Part shown: positions 23,907-31,615 of the stretch, in pieces
Numbering within the stretch: position 1 is the first letter of the stretch
Layout: each line of letters begins with the position of its first letter
From: an uncultured Clostridia bacterium
Lineage (GTDB): Bacteria; Bacillota; Clostridia; Oscillospirales; Acutalibacteraceae
Assembly: GCA_946182865.1 (NCBI GenBank)
Contig: CAMHAV010000001.1
Location: forward strand, 1-64,000
DNA length: 64,000 nucleotides
Direction of reading: 5' to 3'
Program-made: the position numbers and the translations under genes
Notes under the pieces: model-generated
What the model was told of the DNA's origin: nothing
Databases searched by the model: none
What the model saw: only the letters and a program-made list of their open reading frames with translations

Positions 23907-25289
23907 TCACATGCCGAAGAAATCGAGCGGCTTGCCCTGCGCGTGGCGCTTGAAGCAGTAGAAGTAAATCATATAGGCATACGCCGAACGGTAGGTGTGT
24001 TTGGAGTGGATTTCATAATAATCTTTCTCACCGACGGCAAACTGGATTTTATTCTTGCTCACGCAGCTCATCTTGGAAATGTCGTTGAAACTCCACACGA
24101 TTTTCTTGGGGCCGACGCTGACGGTGTTGCCCGCCTCGTCGGTTTCAAAGGCTTCCGCCGTGTCAAATTCCAGACGGTCGCAGTAGAGGGACAGTCCCCC
24201 CTCGCCCACCAGAACATTTGCCTCGGCGCGGTGCGCGCGGTAAAGTTCATTGGTCGGGCTGGAAAAGACAGGCGTTTCGCCGCTTGCGTCATAATGCCCT
24301 TCCGTCACCAGCTTGACTGCCTGTTCGCGCTGCCAGTCGTCCCATTTGTCAAAGGAATCGAACACCACATCTTCGCCCTCAAAGAAACCGTAATGGTTCA
24401 GCGTCACTTTATAGCCGCAGGCAGTGCAGACGAGGGAATCCCCCTCGCTCTTGGTGGTGAAGAGACTGCCGCATTTCGGGCATTGAAAGAGCATTCTCTC
24501 CGCGCCTTCAAGCAGATCATGTCCCTTGTAGTAGACCATCTGCTCACGCTGGTATTCGATGTCATTGAAAGTCAGCGCGTCGAGAATGGCTTCATACGCC
24601 TCGTCCACCGACATCTGCGCCAGCTCCTCCGGCTCGATGACGCGTACCAGTTCGCAGGTCGTGCGTCCCTTGCGCCACGAATGGCACCATTTCGGATGGG
24701 TGAGATAGCCGCCTTTGACGTTAAAGAGCGCCACGGGCATTTTGAACTGCTTGACCAGCTTGGCGGTGGCGGGCGCGATATAGCTGGTCTTGCCGCTGAA
24801 GCAGCAGTTGGCTTCGGGGAAAATCAGAATGCTGCCGCCGTCTTTCTTGGCCTGCAAAGCTTCCCGGATGGATTTCAAATCCATCTGCGCGCGGACAATC
24901 GGAATCGGCTCCGCGATATGCTTGACAAATTTGCCGAACGCGGCGTGCTTGAACAGATGATCGCTTGCCAGCGCATGCACCACGCCCGGTGCGGAAGCAA
25001 TCACCATCAGCGGATCCAGCTCACAGATGTGGTTGGACAGCAGTAGATAGGCGCGTCCTTTCTGCAAATCGTTGGGGGTGCGCTTGAAGTTGGCCATGAT
25101 TTTCACATACAAATGCACCAGCGGTCTTCCGATGGCAAACCAGAAATGATGACGCGGCAGGTTGTATTTTTGCTTGTTCTTTTTTTTCTTGTTTTTTTCG
25201 GTCTTTTTGTTATCCTTGCTTTCTTTCGCCGTCTTGGGTTCCGCCTTTTCATCGGCGAACGGCAGCTTGGTTTCGTTGTTGTCCGACAT
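23907..25289 (-). CDS. PlsC-type acyltransferase with a C-terminal zinc ribbon
   Basis: A 460-residue protein. A Lys-rich coil (residues ~15-40) leads into a glycerolipid acyltransferase domain with the HX4D motif as SNHICELDP, then PIVRAQ, FPEAN (FPEG in most PlsC) and PVALFNVKGGY. Unusually, a CxxC-type zinc ribbon follows (CPKCGSLFTTKSEGDSLVCTACGY) and then a ~150-residue extension of unknown fold. It would transfer acyl chains to a lysophospholipid or similar acceptor at the membrane. The start at 25289 has GGAG eight bases upstream; the GTG nine bases earlier overlaps that ribosome site. Confidence 0.8.
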   Translation of the reverse strand: MSDNNETKLPFADEKAEPKTAKESKDNKKTEKNKKKKNKQKYNLPRHHFWFAIGRPLVHLYVKIMANFKRTPNDLQKGRAYLLLSNHICELDPLMVIASAPGVVHALASDHLFKHAAFGKFVKHIAEPIPIVRAQMDLKSIREALQAKKDGGSILIFPEANCCFSGKTSYIAPATAKLVKQFKMPVALFNVKGGYLTHPKWCHSWRKGRTTCELVRVIEPEELAQMSVDEAYEAILDALTFNDIEYQREQMVYYKGHDLLEGAERMLFQCPKCGSLFTTKSEGDSLVCTACGYKVTLNHYGFFEGEDVVFDSFDKWDDWQREQAVKLVTEGHYDASGETPVFSSPTNELYRAHRAEANVLVGEGGLSLYCDRLEFDTAEAFETDEAGNTVSVGPKKIVWSFNDISKMSCVSKNKIQFAVGEKDYYEIHSKHTYRSAYAYMIYFYCFKRHAQGKPLDFFGM

Positions 25290-25331
25290 CCAGATCACTC
25301 CTGTTGCGTTATTGTTAGGGGAATTACATCT

Positions 25332-25847
25332 TTATTGTGCGGCTTGCAGCAGCTTTTCCGCTTCGCGGAAAGAATCAGTGGCCTGCCGCATGGCCTTGGC
25401 AAATTCGCCGTAGATTTCCAAGGTCTTTTGCTTCATCGCCACGCTGCCCTCGTCGGGATTGGGATAGGCGCGGAACACCGCGTCATATTGGCGGTAGAAT
25501 TCCAACAGCGCCCTGCCCTTTTCAAGTGCGATACCGTATTGCGCCATCGCGTCACGCAACGCATTTTGTTCCTTGGCGTAACTGCCCGGAGCCTGTATCG
25601 TTTCTATTTCTTTGCAGACCTCTGACAGTGCGTCCAGCCGCTTTTCGGCTTCGTCGATCTGCGCCTCGGTCGGCGCCGCTTCGGTCTTGCCAATTTCCTC
25701 CAGACTGTCGCTGAAAGCGTTTGCGCAGTCGGTAAACGACGCCAGCTTTTCATTGACCGACGCAATGTATTGATTCCTTTCCACCGCACCGCAGCCAAAC
25801 AAGGTCAGCAGCAGCAAGCCGCAGAGCAGTGCGCCCAACTTCTTCAT
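25332..25847 (-). CDS. Lipoprotein, helical, unknown function
   Basis: A 171-residue lipoprotein: MKKLG start, Leu-rich core and lipobox LFGC with Cys at residue 19. The mature protein is almost entirely alpha-helical and charged (EAQIDEAEKRLDALSEVCKEIETI), likely a small helical bundle. No catalytic motif. It lies 15 bases after the CPBP gene and before the acyltransferase gene in the same operon. Confidence 0.7.
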   Translation of the reverse strand: MKKLGALLCGLLLLTLFGCGAVERNQYIASVNEKLASFTDCANAFSDSLEEIGKTEAAPTEAQIDEAEKRLDALSEVCKEIETIQAPGSYAKEQNALRDAMAQYGIALEKGRALLEFYRQYDAVFRAYPNPDEGSVAMKQKTLEIYGEFAKAMRQATDSFREAEKLLQAAQ

Positions 25848-25862
25848 ATGAAAACCTTCCTT

Positions 25863-27656
25863 TTAAACACCAAAATAGGAGACGTCGCTCACACTCTGCA
25901 TCCACTCTGTCAAAAACGGCATGAGCGCACTGAGCACAATACTCAGAATCATGACACAGAGGAAAAAGATCATGCCGCCGGATGTGATGAACTTGCCGAA
26001 CTTATGCTTGATATAGGGGAATTCGGAGCGGCACTTTTCCGCAGGGATTTCGAGCTTGCTCCATGCCGCCTCCGCCTTGGCAACGGCGACAACGTCCGAC
26101 GACGCGAGCCGCGCGGTACGCGCCTTCAGGCCATTGTGTCTGGTCACGAAGAAATACAGCAACGCCCCGGCCGCAAACACCATTTCAAAGATATCGAGAT
26201 AGAAGTAGACAGTCTCAAGCCATTCATTGAACTGGGGACAGAAATAATTGACTGCCTGCGGAATGGAGGCCAGACAGTTATTGACAAAATGAAGAAAGAT
26301 CGTCTGACGGATGCTGCCCGACTTGGCGGCGACATACCCCAGCACCAGACCGATGAGAAACGCCATCGGGGTCTGCGCCATGTTGCCGTGCATCATGCCG
26401 AACACAAACGCCGACGCGACAATGCCAAAGCCGACGCTGTGCTTGGAGAGCGTGCGCATGATCACCCCGCGGAAAAGATATTCCTCCGTAACAGGCGCCA
26501 CAATGCATGTCCAGACCAGCAGCATGATCATGCCCACCAGCGACAGATTTTCAGGCGTGTAGATTTCATCCGCAGGCGGCGTGATGTGAAACAGAGCGTT
26601 ATAGAAAAATTCCCGGCCATAATAATAAACATACCCCCACGCGGTATTGAGGCCCAGCGCCGTCAGCAGCGCCGCCAGCACAAATCCCGCGCTGAGCTTC
26701 TCTCCGCGAAACGGCTGCGTCAATCCGATCTTCCACTTGTGACCGTGCGCGGCGGCCGGCACCATGTTGCCGACAATCGCGGCCAGTCCCATTCCGAACA
26801 TCATCAGATTGGTCATAACCGATTCCTGATCGAGCCATGAGAAATAGCTGTCCTTCATCAGACCGTACCCGATCAGTCCGACCGCCATCACCGCGATCAA
26901 GACAGCCAGCATCAGTCCGTAATCCGCCATCAGCATCAGACCTACCTTGCTGCTGTGGATTTTGAACATTCTCTCGTTGACCTGCTCCGGCGTGAGAACC
27001 ACGGCCGGACGGTAATAATTCGCGGGCGATGCGTAAGCGTATTGTGTCTGTGTCAGGTTGGGCGCGACCGGATGGGTATAAGACGGAGGCATATACGACC
27101 CGCCCGTGAGATTCGGTGCGACAGACTGTCCGGCAGGCGTTCCCTGACCGCCCGTCAGGTTCGGTGCGACAGGCTGTCCCGCAGGCGTTCCCTGACCGCC
27201 CGTAAGATTCGGCGCGACAGACTGTCCCGCAGAAAATCCCTGTGCGCTTGTCAGATTCGGCGCGACAGGCTGCCCGCCGGAAAATCCCTGACTGCTTGTC
27301 AGGTTCGGGGCGACAGACTGTCCTTCGGCAAAAAACTGTCCGGCAGAAGCGGGCGGAAGCTGGGGAACCTGCGGCGGCGGAAGCTGCGGATTTTGCTGTG
27401 CGGCATACTGGGGCGGATGCGGGTACGATGTATACGCGGGCAGCGCCTGACCCGCCGGGGACGGCGGCGGAGGTGAATAGGGCTGTTCGTAGTACATCGG
27501 AGGCAGATTCTGCGCCGGCTGCACCGGAAATGTCTGATAGGGCGGCGGCACCTGCATTCCCTCCGTATTCATGGTTCTGCGCCCGCTGTCATCGGCAAAA
27601 GCCGAAGAGGAAGTCTCAGCGAGAAATTGACCTTCCTTTTTTGTTGGTTGGTTCAT
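25863..27656 (-). CDS. CPBP (CAAX/Abi) membrane protease with a Pro-rich repeat N-terminus
   Basis: A 597-residue membrane protein. Residues ~30-235 are a Pro/Gln/Gly-rich cytoplasmic tail with six VAPNLT words spaced 16 residues apart. The C-terminal part has eight or more membrane helices with the intramembrane protease motifs EEYLFRG, FVFGMMHGN and LHFVNN (Glu-Glu-x3-Arg, His, His-x3-Asn). Such proteins cleave prenylated or membrane substrates; the substrate here is unknown. The start at 27656 has GGAGG eleven bases upstream and lies 25 bases after gtrA; the longer frame to 27722 would overlap gtrA. Confidence 0.85.
   Translation of the reverse strand: MNQPTKKEGQFLAETSSSAFADDSGRRTMNTEGMQVPPPYQTFPVQPAQNLPPMYYEQPYSPPPPSPAGQALPAYTSYPHPPQYAAQQNPQLPPPQVPQLPPASAGQFFAEGQSVAPNLTSSQGFSGGQPVAPNLTSAQGFSAGQSVAPNLTGGQGTPAGQPVAPNLTGGQGTPAGQSVAPNLTGGSYMPPSYTHPVAPNLTQTQYAYASPANYYRPAVVLTPEQVNERMFKIHSSKVGLMLMADYGLMLAVLIAVMAVGLIGYGLMKDSYFSWLDQESVMTNLMMFGMGLAAIVGNMVPAAAHGHKWKIGLTQPFRGEKLSAGFVLAALLTALGLNTAWGYVYYYGREFFYNALFHITPPADEIYTPENLSLVGMIMLLVWTCIVAPVTEEYLFRGVIMRTLSKHSVGFGIVASAFVFGMMHGNMAQTPMAFLIGLVLGYVAAKSGSIRQTIFLHFVNNCLASIPQAVNYFCPQFNEWLETVYFYLDIFEMVFAAGALLYFFVTRHNGLKARTARLASSDVVAVAKAEAAWSKLEIPAEKCRSEFPYIKHKFGKFITSGGMIFFLCVMILSIVLSALMPFLTEWMQSVSDVSYFGV
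27046..27330 (-). repeat. 48-bp in-frame tandem repeats in the CPBP gene
   Basis: About five 48-bp units, each encoding a variant of VAPNLTGGQGTPAGQ, plus a sixth isolated VAPNLT. Near-identity between units suggests recent slippage expansion. Confidence 0.75.
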
Positions 27657-27681
27657 GAGCTTGTAAACCTCCTTTAAATTC

Positions 27682-28173
27682 TCATTTTTCCTTTTTAAAA
27701 ATAAACAGTTTGCTGAAAACATAATTAAGAATCACGACCACAGCATTGGCACAGACCTTTGCAATCAGCGATTTGGCATCCTGCACCGACCAGTGCAGGA
27801 GCTTCGCAGTCAGACGTTCGACGGCGGTGTAACCCATCACATCCACCATCAGCCACATGATCAGCTCGTCAAAAATCAGCGTCGCGACTCTTGCGCCCAC
27901 AAAGGCTGTCGCCTCGCGCAATATGCCCTCTCTGGTGTTGACCTCGCTGTGAAACACAAACATGCGGTTGGAAATATAGGCAAAAATCACGGAAAACAAC
28001 CACGCGATCGCGTTGGAAATCAGCGTCGGTATTCCCATGACGGCATACATCAACTGAAATGTCACAATATTAATGATCGTAGCACATACGCCAAAGAAGA
28101 GATAGGAAAACACCTCCCCTCTGACAAACTCCATGATTTTTTGTACCATCGCGTTGTCTTTTCCGATTTGCAT
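27682..28173 (-). CDS. GtrA-family membrane protein
   Basis: A 163-residue protein with four membrane helices (about 21-43, 48-70, 85-110, 135-155). The GtrA signatures are GVCATIINIVTFQLM, ISNAIAWLFSVIFAYISNRMFVF and NYVFSKLFIF at the end. The family is thought to help move lipid-linked sugars across the membrane for wall or O-antigen decoration. GGAG lies upstream of the ATG. It is the first gene of the five-gene minus-strand operon and is preceded by a hairpin/T-run in its leader. Confidence 0.88.
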   Translation of the reverse strand: MQIGKDNAMVQKIMEFVRGEVFSYLFFGVCATIINIVTFQLMYAVMGIPTLISNAIAWLFSVIFAYISNRMFVFHSEVNTREGILREATAFVGARVATLIFDELIMWLMVDVMGYTAVERLTAKLLHWSVQDAKSLIAKVCANAVVVILNYVFSKLFIFKKEK

Positions 28174-28195
28174 GAACGTGATTCTCCTTTAACGT

Positions 28196-28227
28196 AAATA
28201 AAAAACAAGTCAGAGGAAAGCCTGACT
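28196..28227 (-). terminator. Attenuator-like hairpin in the gtrA leader
   Basis: On the minus strand AGTCAG (28227-28222) pairs with CTGACT (28213-28208) and is followed by TGTTTTTTATTT. It lies about ten bases after the predicted transcription start and before gtrA. Confidence 0.5.
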
Positions 28228-28233
28228 ATCACT

Positions 28234-28262
28234 AATATACCACATAGTTGACAAATTTGCAA
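28234..28262 (-). promoter_or_regulatory. Promoter of the gtrA operon
   Basis: Minus-strand -35 TTGCAA (28262-28257), 17-bp spacer, -10 TATATT (28239-28234). With the divergent promoter at 28365 it explains the 305-bp gap 28174-28478. Confidence 0.65.
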
Positions 28263-28364
28263 TTCTCCATTCGTGAATTATCGGGATTTTTTCTGTTTTT
28301 TTGGTTTATGGGGGCACAAATCAACCATTGCCATCCATCATCGCATGAACTTCCCCCGCAAGTA

Positions 28365-28393
28365 TTGACAAGTCCGCTTGGCGATGGTATAAT
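28365..28393 (+). promoter_or_regulatory. Promoter of the membrane protein-XRE-HAD operon
   Basis: -35 TTGACA (28365-28370), 17-bp spacer, -10 TATAAT (28388-28393): a perfect match. TAGGAGG lies before the ATG at 28479. Confidence 0.85.
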
Positions 28394-28478
28394 CATAACA
28401 ACGGACATTGACAAGTTTACTTTGCAATTCATCACACAGCTTAGAACGCCTAAAAAACAATTGTAGGAGGATCACATC

Positions 28479-29039
28479 ATGAACAACCCTTTCGGACAGG
28501 ACATTAATGAGGACGTCAAGAACCTGCTGGAGGAAATCGAAGAAACCTCCGGCTTTAACAGTCATCCCCAAAAAGCCGCCAAATCCGAAGCCGCAGTCAA
28601 ACACACCAAGGCTGACAAAACCGAAACAGCCGCAGAACTTGAAAAAATGCTGGAAGAAGTGGAAGAAGCGGCAGACGCGGCAGAATCCGAAGACACGGAG
28701 GATATTCCCGACGCTCCCGCATATGCTGCCGACAGCAGTGCGGACGAAGAACATTCTTCGGACACATCCCCCGAAGAATGGCGCGACCAGGCCAAGGCCG
28801 CGCACAACGGCACTATCGCGGGACTGATCCTGCTGCTGGCGCTCTACTGCTTCCAATATTTCCGCGGACAGGGCGCGAACTACGGCATTTGCGCGGTGGT
28901 TTTCTGCATGCTGGCAGTGGAACGCCTGCCGCTTGCTATTCAAAGAAAGAAGCCGTTCGACATTGTCATGGGCGCGATTTACCTGCTGTTCGCCGTCTAC
29001 AGCCTTGTCCTGCATCTGATGGGATTGCTGAGCGCGTAA
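28479..29039 (+). CDS. Acidic small membrane protein
   Basis: A 186-residue protein. The N-terminal ~105 residues are very acidic and Ala-rich (EELEKMLEEVEEAADAAE type), probably unstructured and cytoplasmic. Three membrane helices follow at about 112-130, 135-150 and 160-183. The C-terminal half resembles the small three-helix proteins (DUF6442-like) often encoded before an XRE regulator, and such a regulator follows here after 25 bases. Function unknown. Confidence 0.7.
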   Translation: MNNPFGQDINEDVKNLLEEIEETSGFNSHPQKAAKSEAAVKHTKADKTETAAELEKMLEEVEEAADAAESEDTEDIPDAPAYAADSSADEEHSSDTSPEEWRDQAKAAHNGTIAGLILLLALYCFQYFRGQGANYGICAVVFCMLAVERLPLAIQRKKPFDIVMGAIYLLFAVYSLVLHLMGLLSA

Positions 29040-29064
29040 AATCAATCAGGACAGGAGCAAGCCA

Positions 29065-29271
29065 ATGGACGACAACCTGATTCTGAAAAACCGCCTGAAA
29101 GAGGCGCGCGCCGAATACGGACTCTCCCAACAGCAGCTCGCGGCGGTCGTGGGCGTTTCGCGCAACACCATCAGCTCCATCGAAACCGGACAGTTCTGCC
29201 CCTCCGCCAAGCTGGCGCTGGCGCTCTGTATCGCGCTGAACAAAACATTTGAGGAGCTTTTCTATTTTTAA
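29065..29271 (+). CDS. Small XRE-family regulator
   Basis: A 68-residue protein consisting of one cro/cI-type helix-turn-helix: LKEARAEYGLSQQQLAAVVGV and SRNTISSIETGQFCPSAKLAL, ending EELFYF. It is the compact YgzD-like type common in Firmicutes. It lies between the acidic membrane protein and a HAD hydrolase and may regulate this operon. AGGAG is upstream of the ATG. Confidence 0.88.
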   Translation: MDDNLILKNRLKEARAEYGLSQQQLAAVVGVSRNTISSIETGQFCPSAKLALALCIALNKTFEELFYF

Positions 29272-29305
29272 TTTTGTATTCTGACAAAAGCAGGAGGCAG
29301 GCAAC

Positions 29306-29947
29306 ATGAACGACATCACACGCAAAAAAGGCGTGATCTTCGATCTGGACGGCACACTCTGGAACACTTCCGAGCGCATTGTACCCGCATGGAATGAAGT
29401 GCTGGCACGCTACGGACGCAAGCCAATTACCACCAAGGATATGAATTCCTACATGGGCAAAACGCCCGACGGCATCGTGTCTATGATGCTGCCCGACCTG
29501 CCGCGTGAGGAGGGACTGGCCGTGTTTGCCGACTGCCTTACGGCGGAGGACGATTTTCTGCGCCGTCACGGCGGCCTGCTCTACCCCGCGCTGGAGGAAA
29601 CCCTCGCCGTGCTGCGGGAGACGTATTTTCTCGGCATTGTCAGCAATTGCCACCCGGCCTACCTCGACAACTTCCTCGATTTCCACGGGCTGCGGAAGTA
29701 CTTCGACGACTGCGAAACCTTCGGAGGCACCCGTCTGCCCAAGGCGGAAAACATCCGGCTGCTGATGAAACGCAACTCGCTGCAAAGCGCCGTCTATGTG
29801 GGAGACACCGCGCTGGACGCGCAGTCGGCGGGGCAGGCGGGCATACCGTTCCTCTTTGCCGCCTACGGCTTCGGTGATGTGCCGGACGCTATGTATGTTG
29901 CCCCAACCTTTGCCGACCTGCCCGCATTGGTGCCGCAGGTCATCTGA
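29306..29947 (+). CDS. HAD-superfamily phosphatase (phosphoglycolate phosphatase-like)
   Basis: A 213-residue HAD hydrolase of subfamily IA. Motif I is VIFDLDGTLWNT (nucleophile in FDLDGT), motif II GIVSNCH, motif III the lysine in RLPKAENI, and motif IV YVGDTALDAQSA. A helical cap lies between residues ~25 and 90. It would dephosphorylate a small phosphorylated metabolite; substrate unknown. AGGAGG lies upstream of the ATG. Last gene of the small plus-strand operon. Confidence 0.85.
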   Translation: MNDITRKKGVIFDLDGTLWNTSERIVPAWNEVLARYGRKPITTKDMNSYMGKTPDGIVSMMLPDLPREEGLAVFADCLTAEDDFLRRHGGLLYPALEETLAVLRETYFLGIVSNCHPAYLDNFLDFHGLRKYFDDCETFGGTRLPKAENIRLLMKRNSLQSAVYVGDTALDAQSAGQAGIPFLFAAYGFGDVPDAMYVAPTFADLPALVPQVI

Positions 29948-29991
29948 CAGACATTCCCCATGCATTTGAGAGCAAAAAAATCAGAAAAAAC

Positions 29992-30031
29992 GGCGGTTTC
30001 GGTTTTAAATCTATTGCAACCGCCGCTTTTT
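29992..30031 (+). terminator. Terminator after the HAD gene, overlapping the ddl promoter
   Basis: GGCGGTT (29992-29998) pairs with AACCGCC (30018-30024), then GCTTTTTTATT. The second arm is also part of the ddl -35 element. Confidence 0.75.
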
Positions 30032-30042
30032 TATTGTATAAT
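30014..30042 (+). promoter_or_regulatory. Promoter of ddl
   Basis: -35 TTGCAA (30014-30019), 17-bp spacer, -10 TATAAT (30037-30042). Because transcription starts near 30049, the upstream in-frame start at 30034 is impossible and the ATG at 30100 is the start. Confidence 0.75.
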
Positions 30043-30099
30043 ATAATGTATAGCACTTATTCCGATAAGACAATAGGATTGAAAGGATGGAAGAAGATT

Positions 30100-31188
30100 A
30101 TGACTGGTGCAAACAAATTGAACGTCGCCGTGATCTTCGGCGGTAAATCCTCGGAGCACGAGGTGTCGAGAGTCTCGGTCACAATGGTTCTCAACAACAT
30201 CGACAGAGAAAAATACAACGTATATATGATCGGCATTACCAAGGAGGGCAAGTGGTACCTCTATGAGGGAGATGTGAGCCTCATTCCGACCGGCGAATGG
30301 GAAACCTCCGGCAAGACCACACAGGCTTTCATCGTTCCCGACGCGGCGGTTCACGGCATGCTCGTGTTGCGGGAGAGCGGCACGGAGACCGTCCGTCTGG
30401 ATGTGGCTTACCCCGTCATGCACGGCAAGAACGGCGAGGACGGCTCTATGCAAGGCTTATTTGAACTGGCGCAGATTCCCTACATCGGCTGCGGTGTGGC
30501 TTCTTCCGCCATCTGCATGGACAAGGCGCTCACCAACACCGTCCTTGAATACGGCGGCATTCCGCAGGCGAAATTTCTGTGGTTCTATCACCGCTATTTT
30601 GAGCGCCACATCGACCGCTGCCTTGGACAGGTCGAAGAACAGCTCGGCTATCCCTGCTTTGTCAAGCCTGCCAACGCCGGTTCCTCGGTGGGCATCAGCA
30701 AATGCAGCAGCCCCAGCGAGCTGATGGACGCGGTGCGTCTCGCCGCCCAGCATGACGACAAGATCGTGGTGGAGGAAGCTATCAACGGGCGCGAAGTGGA
30801 AGTGGCGGTGCTCGGCAACGACGAACCCATCGTCTCCGTGGCGGGTGAGATCATCCCCGCTGCCGACTGGTACGACTACGACGCGAAGTACAACGACGAA
30901 TCCAGCCGCCTTGTCATTCCCGCTGACCTTAAGCCCGCTACGGTGGAGCTGATCAAAAAGAGAGCCATCCAGGCCTACAAGATTCTCGGCTGTTCGGGAC
31001 TGGCGCGCATCGACTTCCTGGTGCGAAAGAGCGACGGCGAGCCGATGCTCAACGAACCCAACACCCTGCCCGGCTTCACCGAAATCAGCATGTACCCCAA
31101 GCTCTTTGAAGCGTCCGGCATCGGCAAGACCGAGCTGATCGACAAAATCATCGCGTTCGCCCTCGAAAGAGCGAACAGGAAAAAGTAA
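30100..31188 (+). CDS. ddl: D-alanine--D-alanine ligase
   Basis: A 362-residue ATP-grasp enzyme that makes D-Ala-D-Ala for peptidoglycan. Family motifs are VIFGGKSSEHEVS at the N-terminus, PVMHGKNGEDGSMQGL, PCFVKPANAGSSVGISK (ATP grasp), and LNEPNTLPGFTEISMYPKLFEASG with the Mg ligands Glu and Asn. The active-site loop residue that sets D-Ala versus D-Lac specificity is the Tyr/Phe around WYDYDAKY, which reads as the D-Ala type. GAAAGGA lies upstream of the ATG. It is followed by DUF1934 and argS in one plus-strand run. Confidence 0.95.
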   Translation: MTGANKLNVAVIFGGKSSEHEVSRVSVTMVLNNIDREKYNVYMIGITKEGKWYLYEGDVSLIPTGEWETSGKTTQAFIVPDAAVHGMLVLRESGTETVRLDVAYPVMHGKNGEDGSMQGLFELAQIPYIGCGVASSAICMDKALTNTVLEYGGIPQAKFLWFYHRYFERHIDRCLGQVEEQLGYPCFVKPANAGSSVGISKCSSPSELMDAVRLAAQHDDKIVVEEAINGREVEVAVLGNDEPIVSVAGEIIPAADWYDYDAKYNDESSRLVIPADLKPATVELIKKRAIQAYKILGCSGLARIDFLVRKSDGEPMLNEPNTLPGFTEISMYPKLFEASGIGKTELIDKIIAFALERANRKK

Positions 31189-31191
31189 ACC

Positions 31192-31611
31192 ATGCGCGCG
31201 GAAACATCCTACCGCCTGAAAATTGCGACCTCGATTCACGCGGACGACTACGACGACGAAATGGAGGTCAGCTGCCCCTGCCGCTATTCCTTTGCGGACG
31301 GGGTGCATCGGCTCAAATATGACGACGAGGAAAACGGCTTCACGGTGATCAAAATCACCCCGGACGGCGAAATTCAGATACGCCGCCGCCGTTCCTTCTC
31401 CATCCTCCTGCGCAAGGGCTATGCCCACAGCGTTGCCTGCGAAACGCCCTACGGCACGATTCCGATGGTGTTCACCCTGCAAAGCGCGGACTGCTCGCTC
31501 ACCGAACGCGGCGGACGGGTGGAATACGTCTCGCAGGTGAAGATCGACGGCGCACCGCAGATCAACCGCGTCATCATGGAGCTGACCGAAATGACAGAAA
31601 GGATTGATTGA
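31192..31611 (+). CDS. DUF1934 beta-barrel protein (YwiB-like)
   Basis: A 139-residue protein of the DUF1934 family, an 8-stranded calycin-like barrel of unknown role. Recognised by the closing pattern ETPYGTIPMVFTLQSADC and the final VEYVSQVKIDG strand. It starts three bases after the ddl stop and ends just before argS. A DUF1934 gene next to argS is a conserved pair in Firmicutes, which supports the call. Confidence 0.85.
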   Translation: MRAETSYRLKIATSIHADDYDDEMEVSCPCRYSFADGVHRLKYDDEENGFTVIKITPDGEIQIRRRRSFSILLRKGYAHSVACETPYGTIPMVFTLQSADCSLTERGGRVEYVSQVKIDGAPQINRVIMELTEMTERID

Positions 31612-31615
31612 CCAA

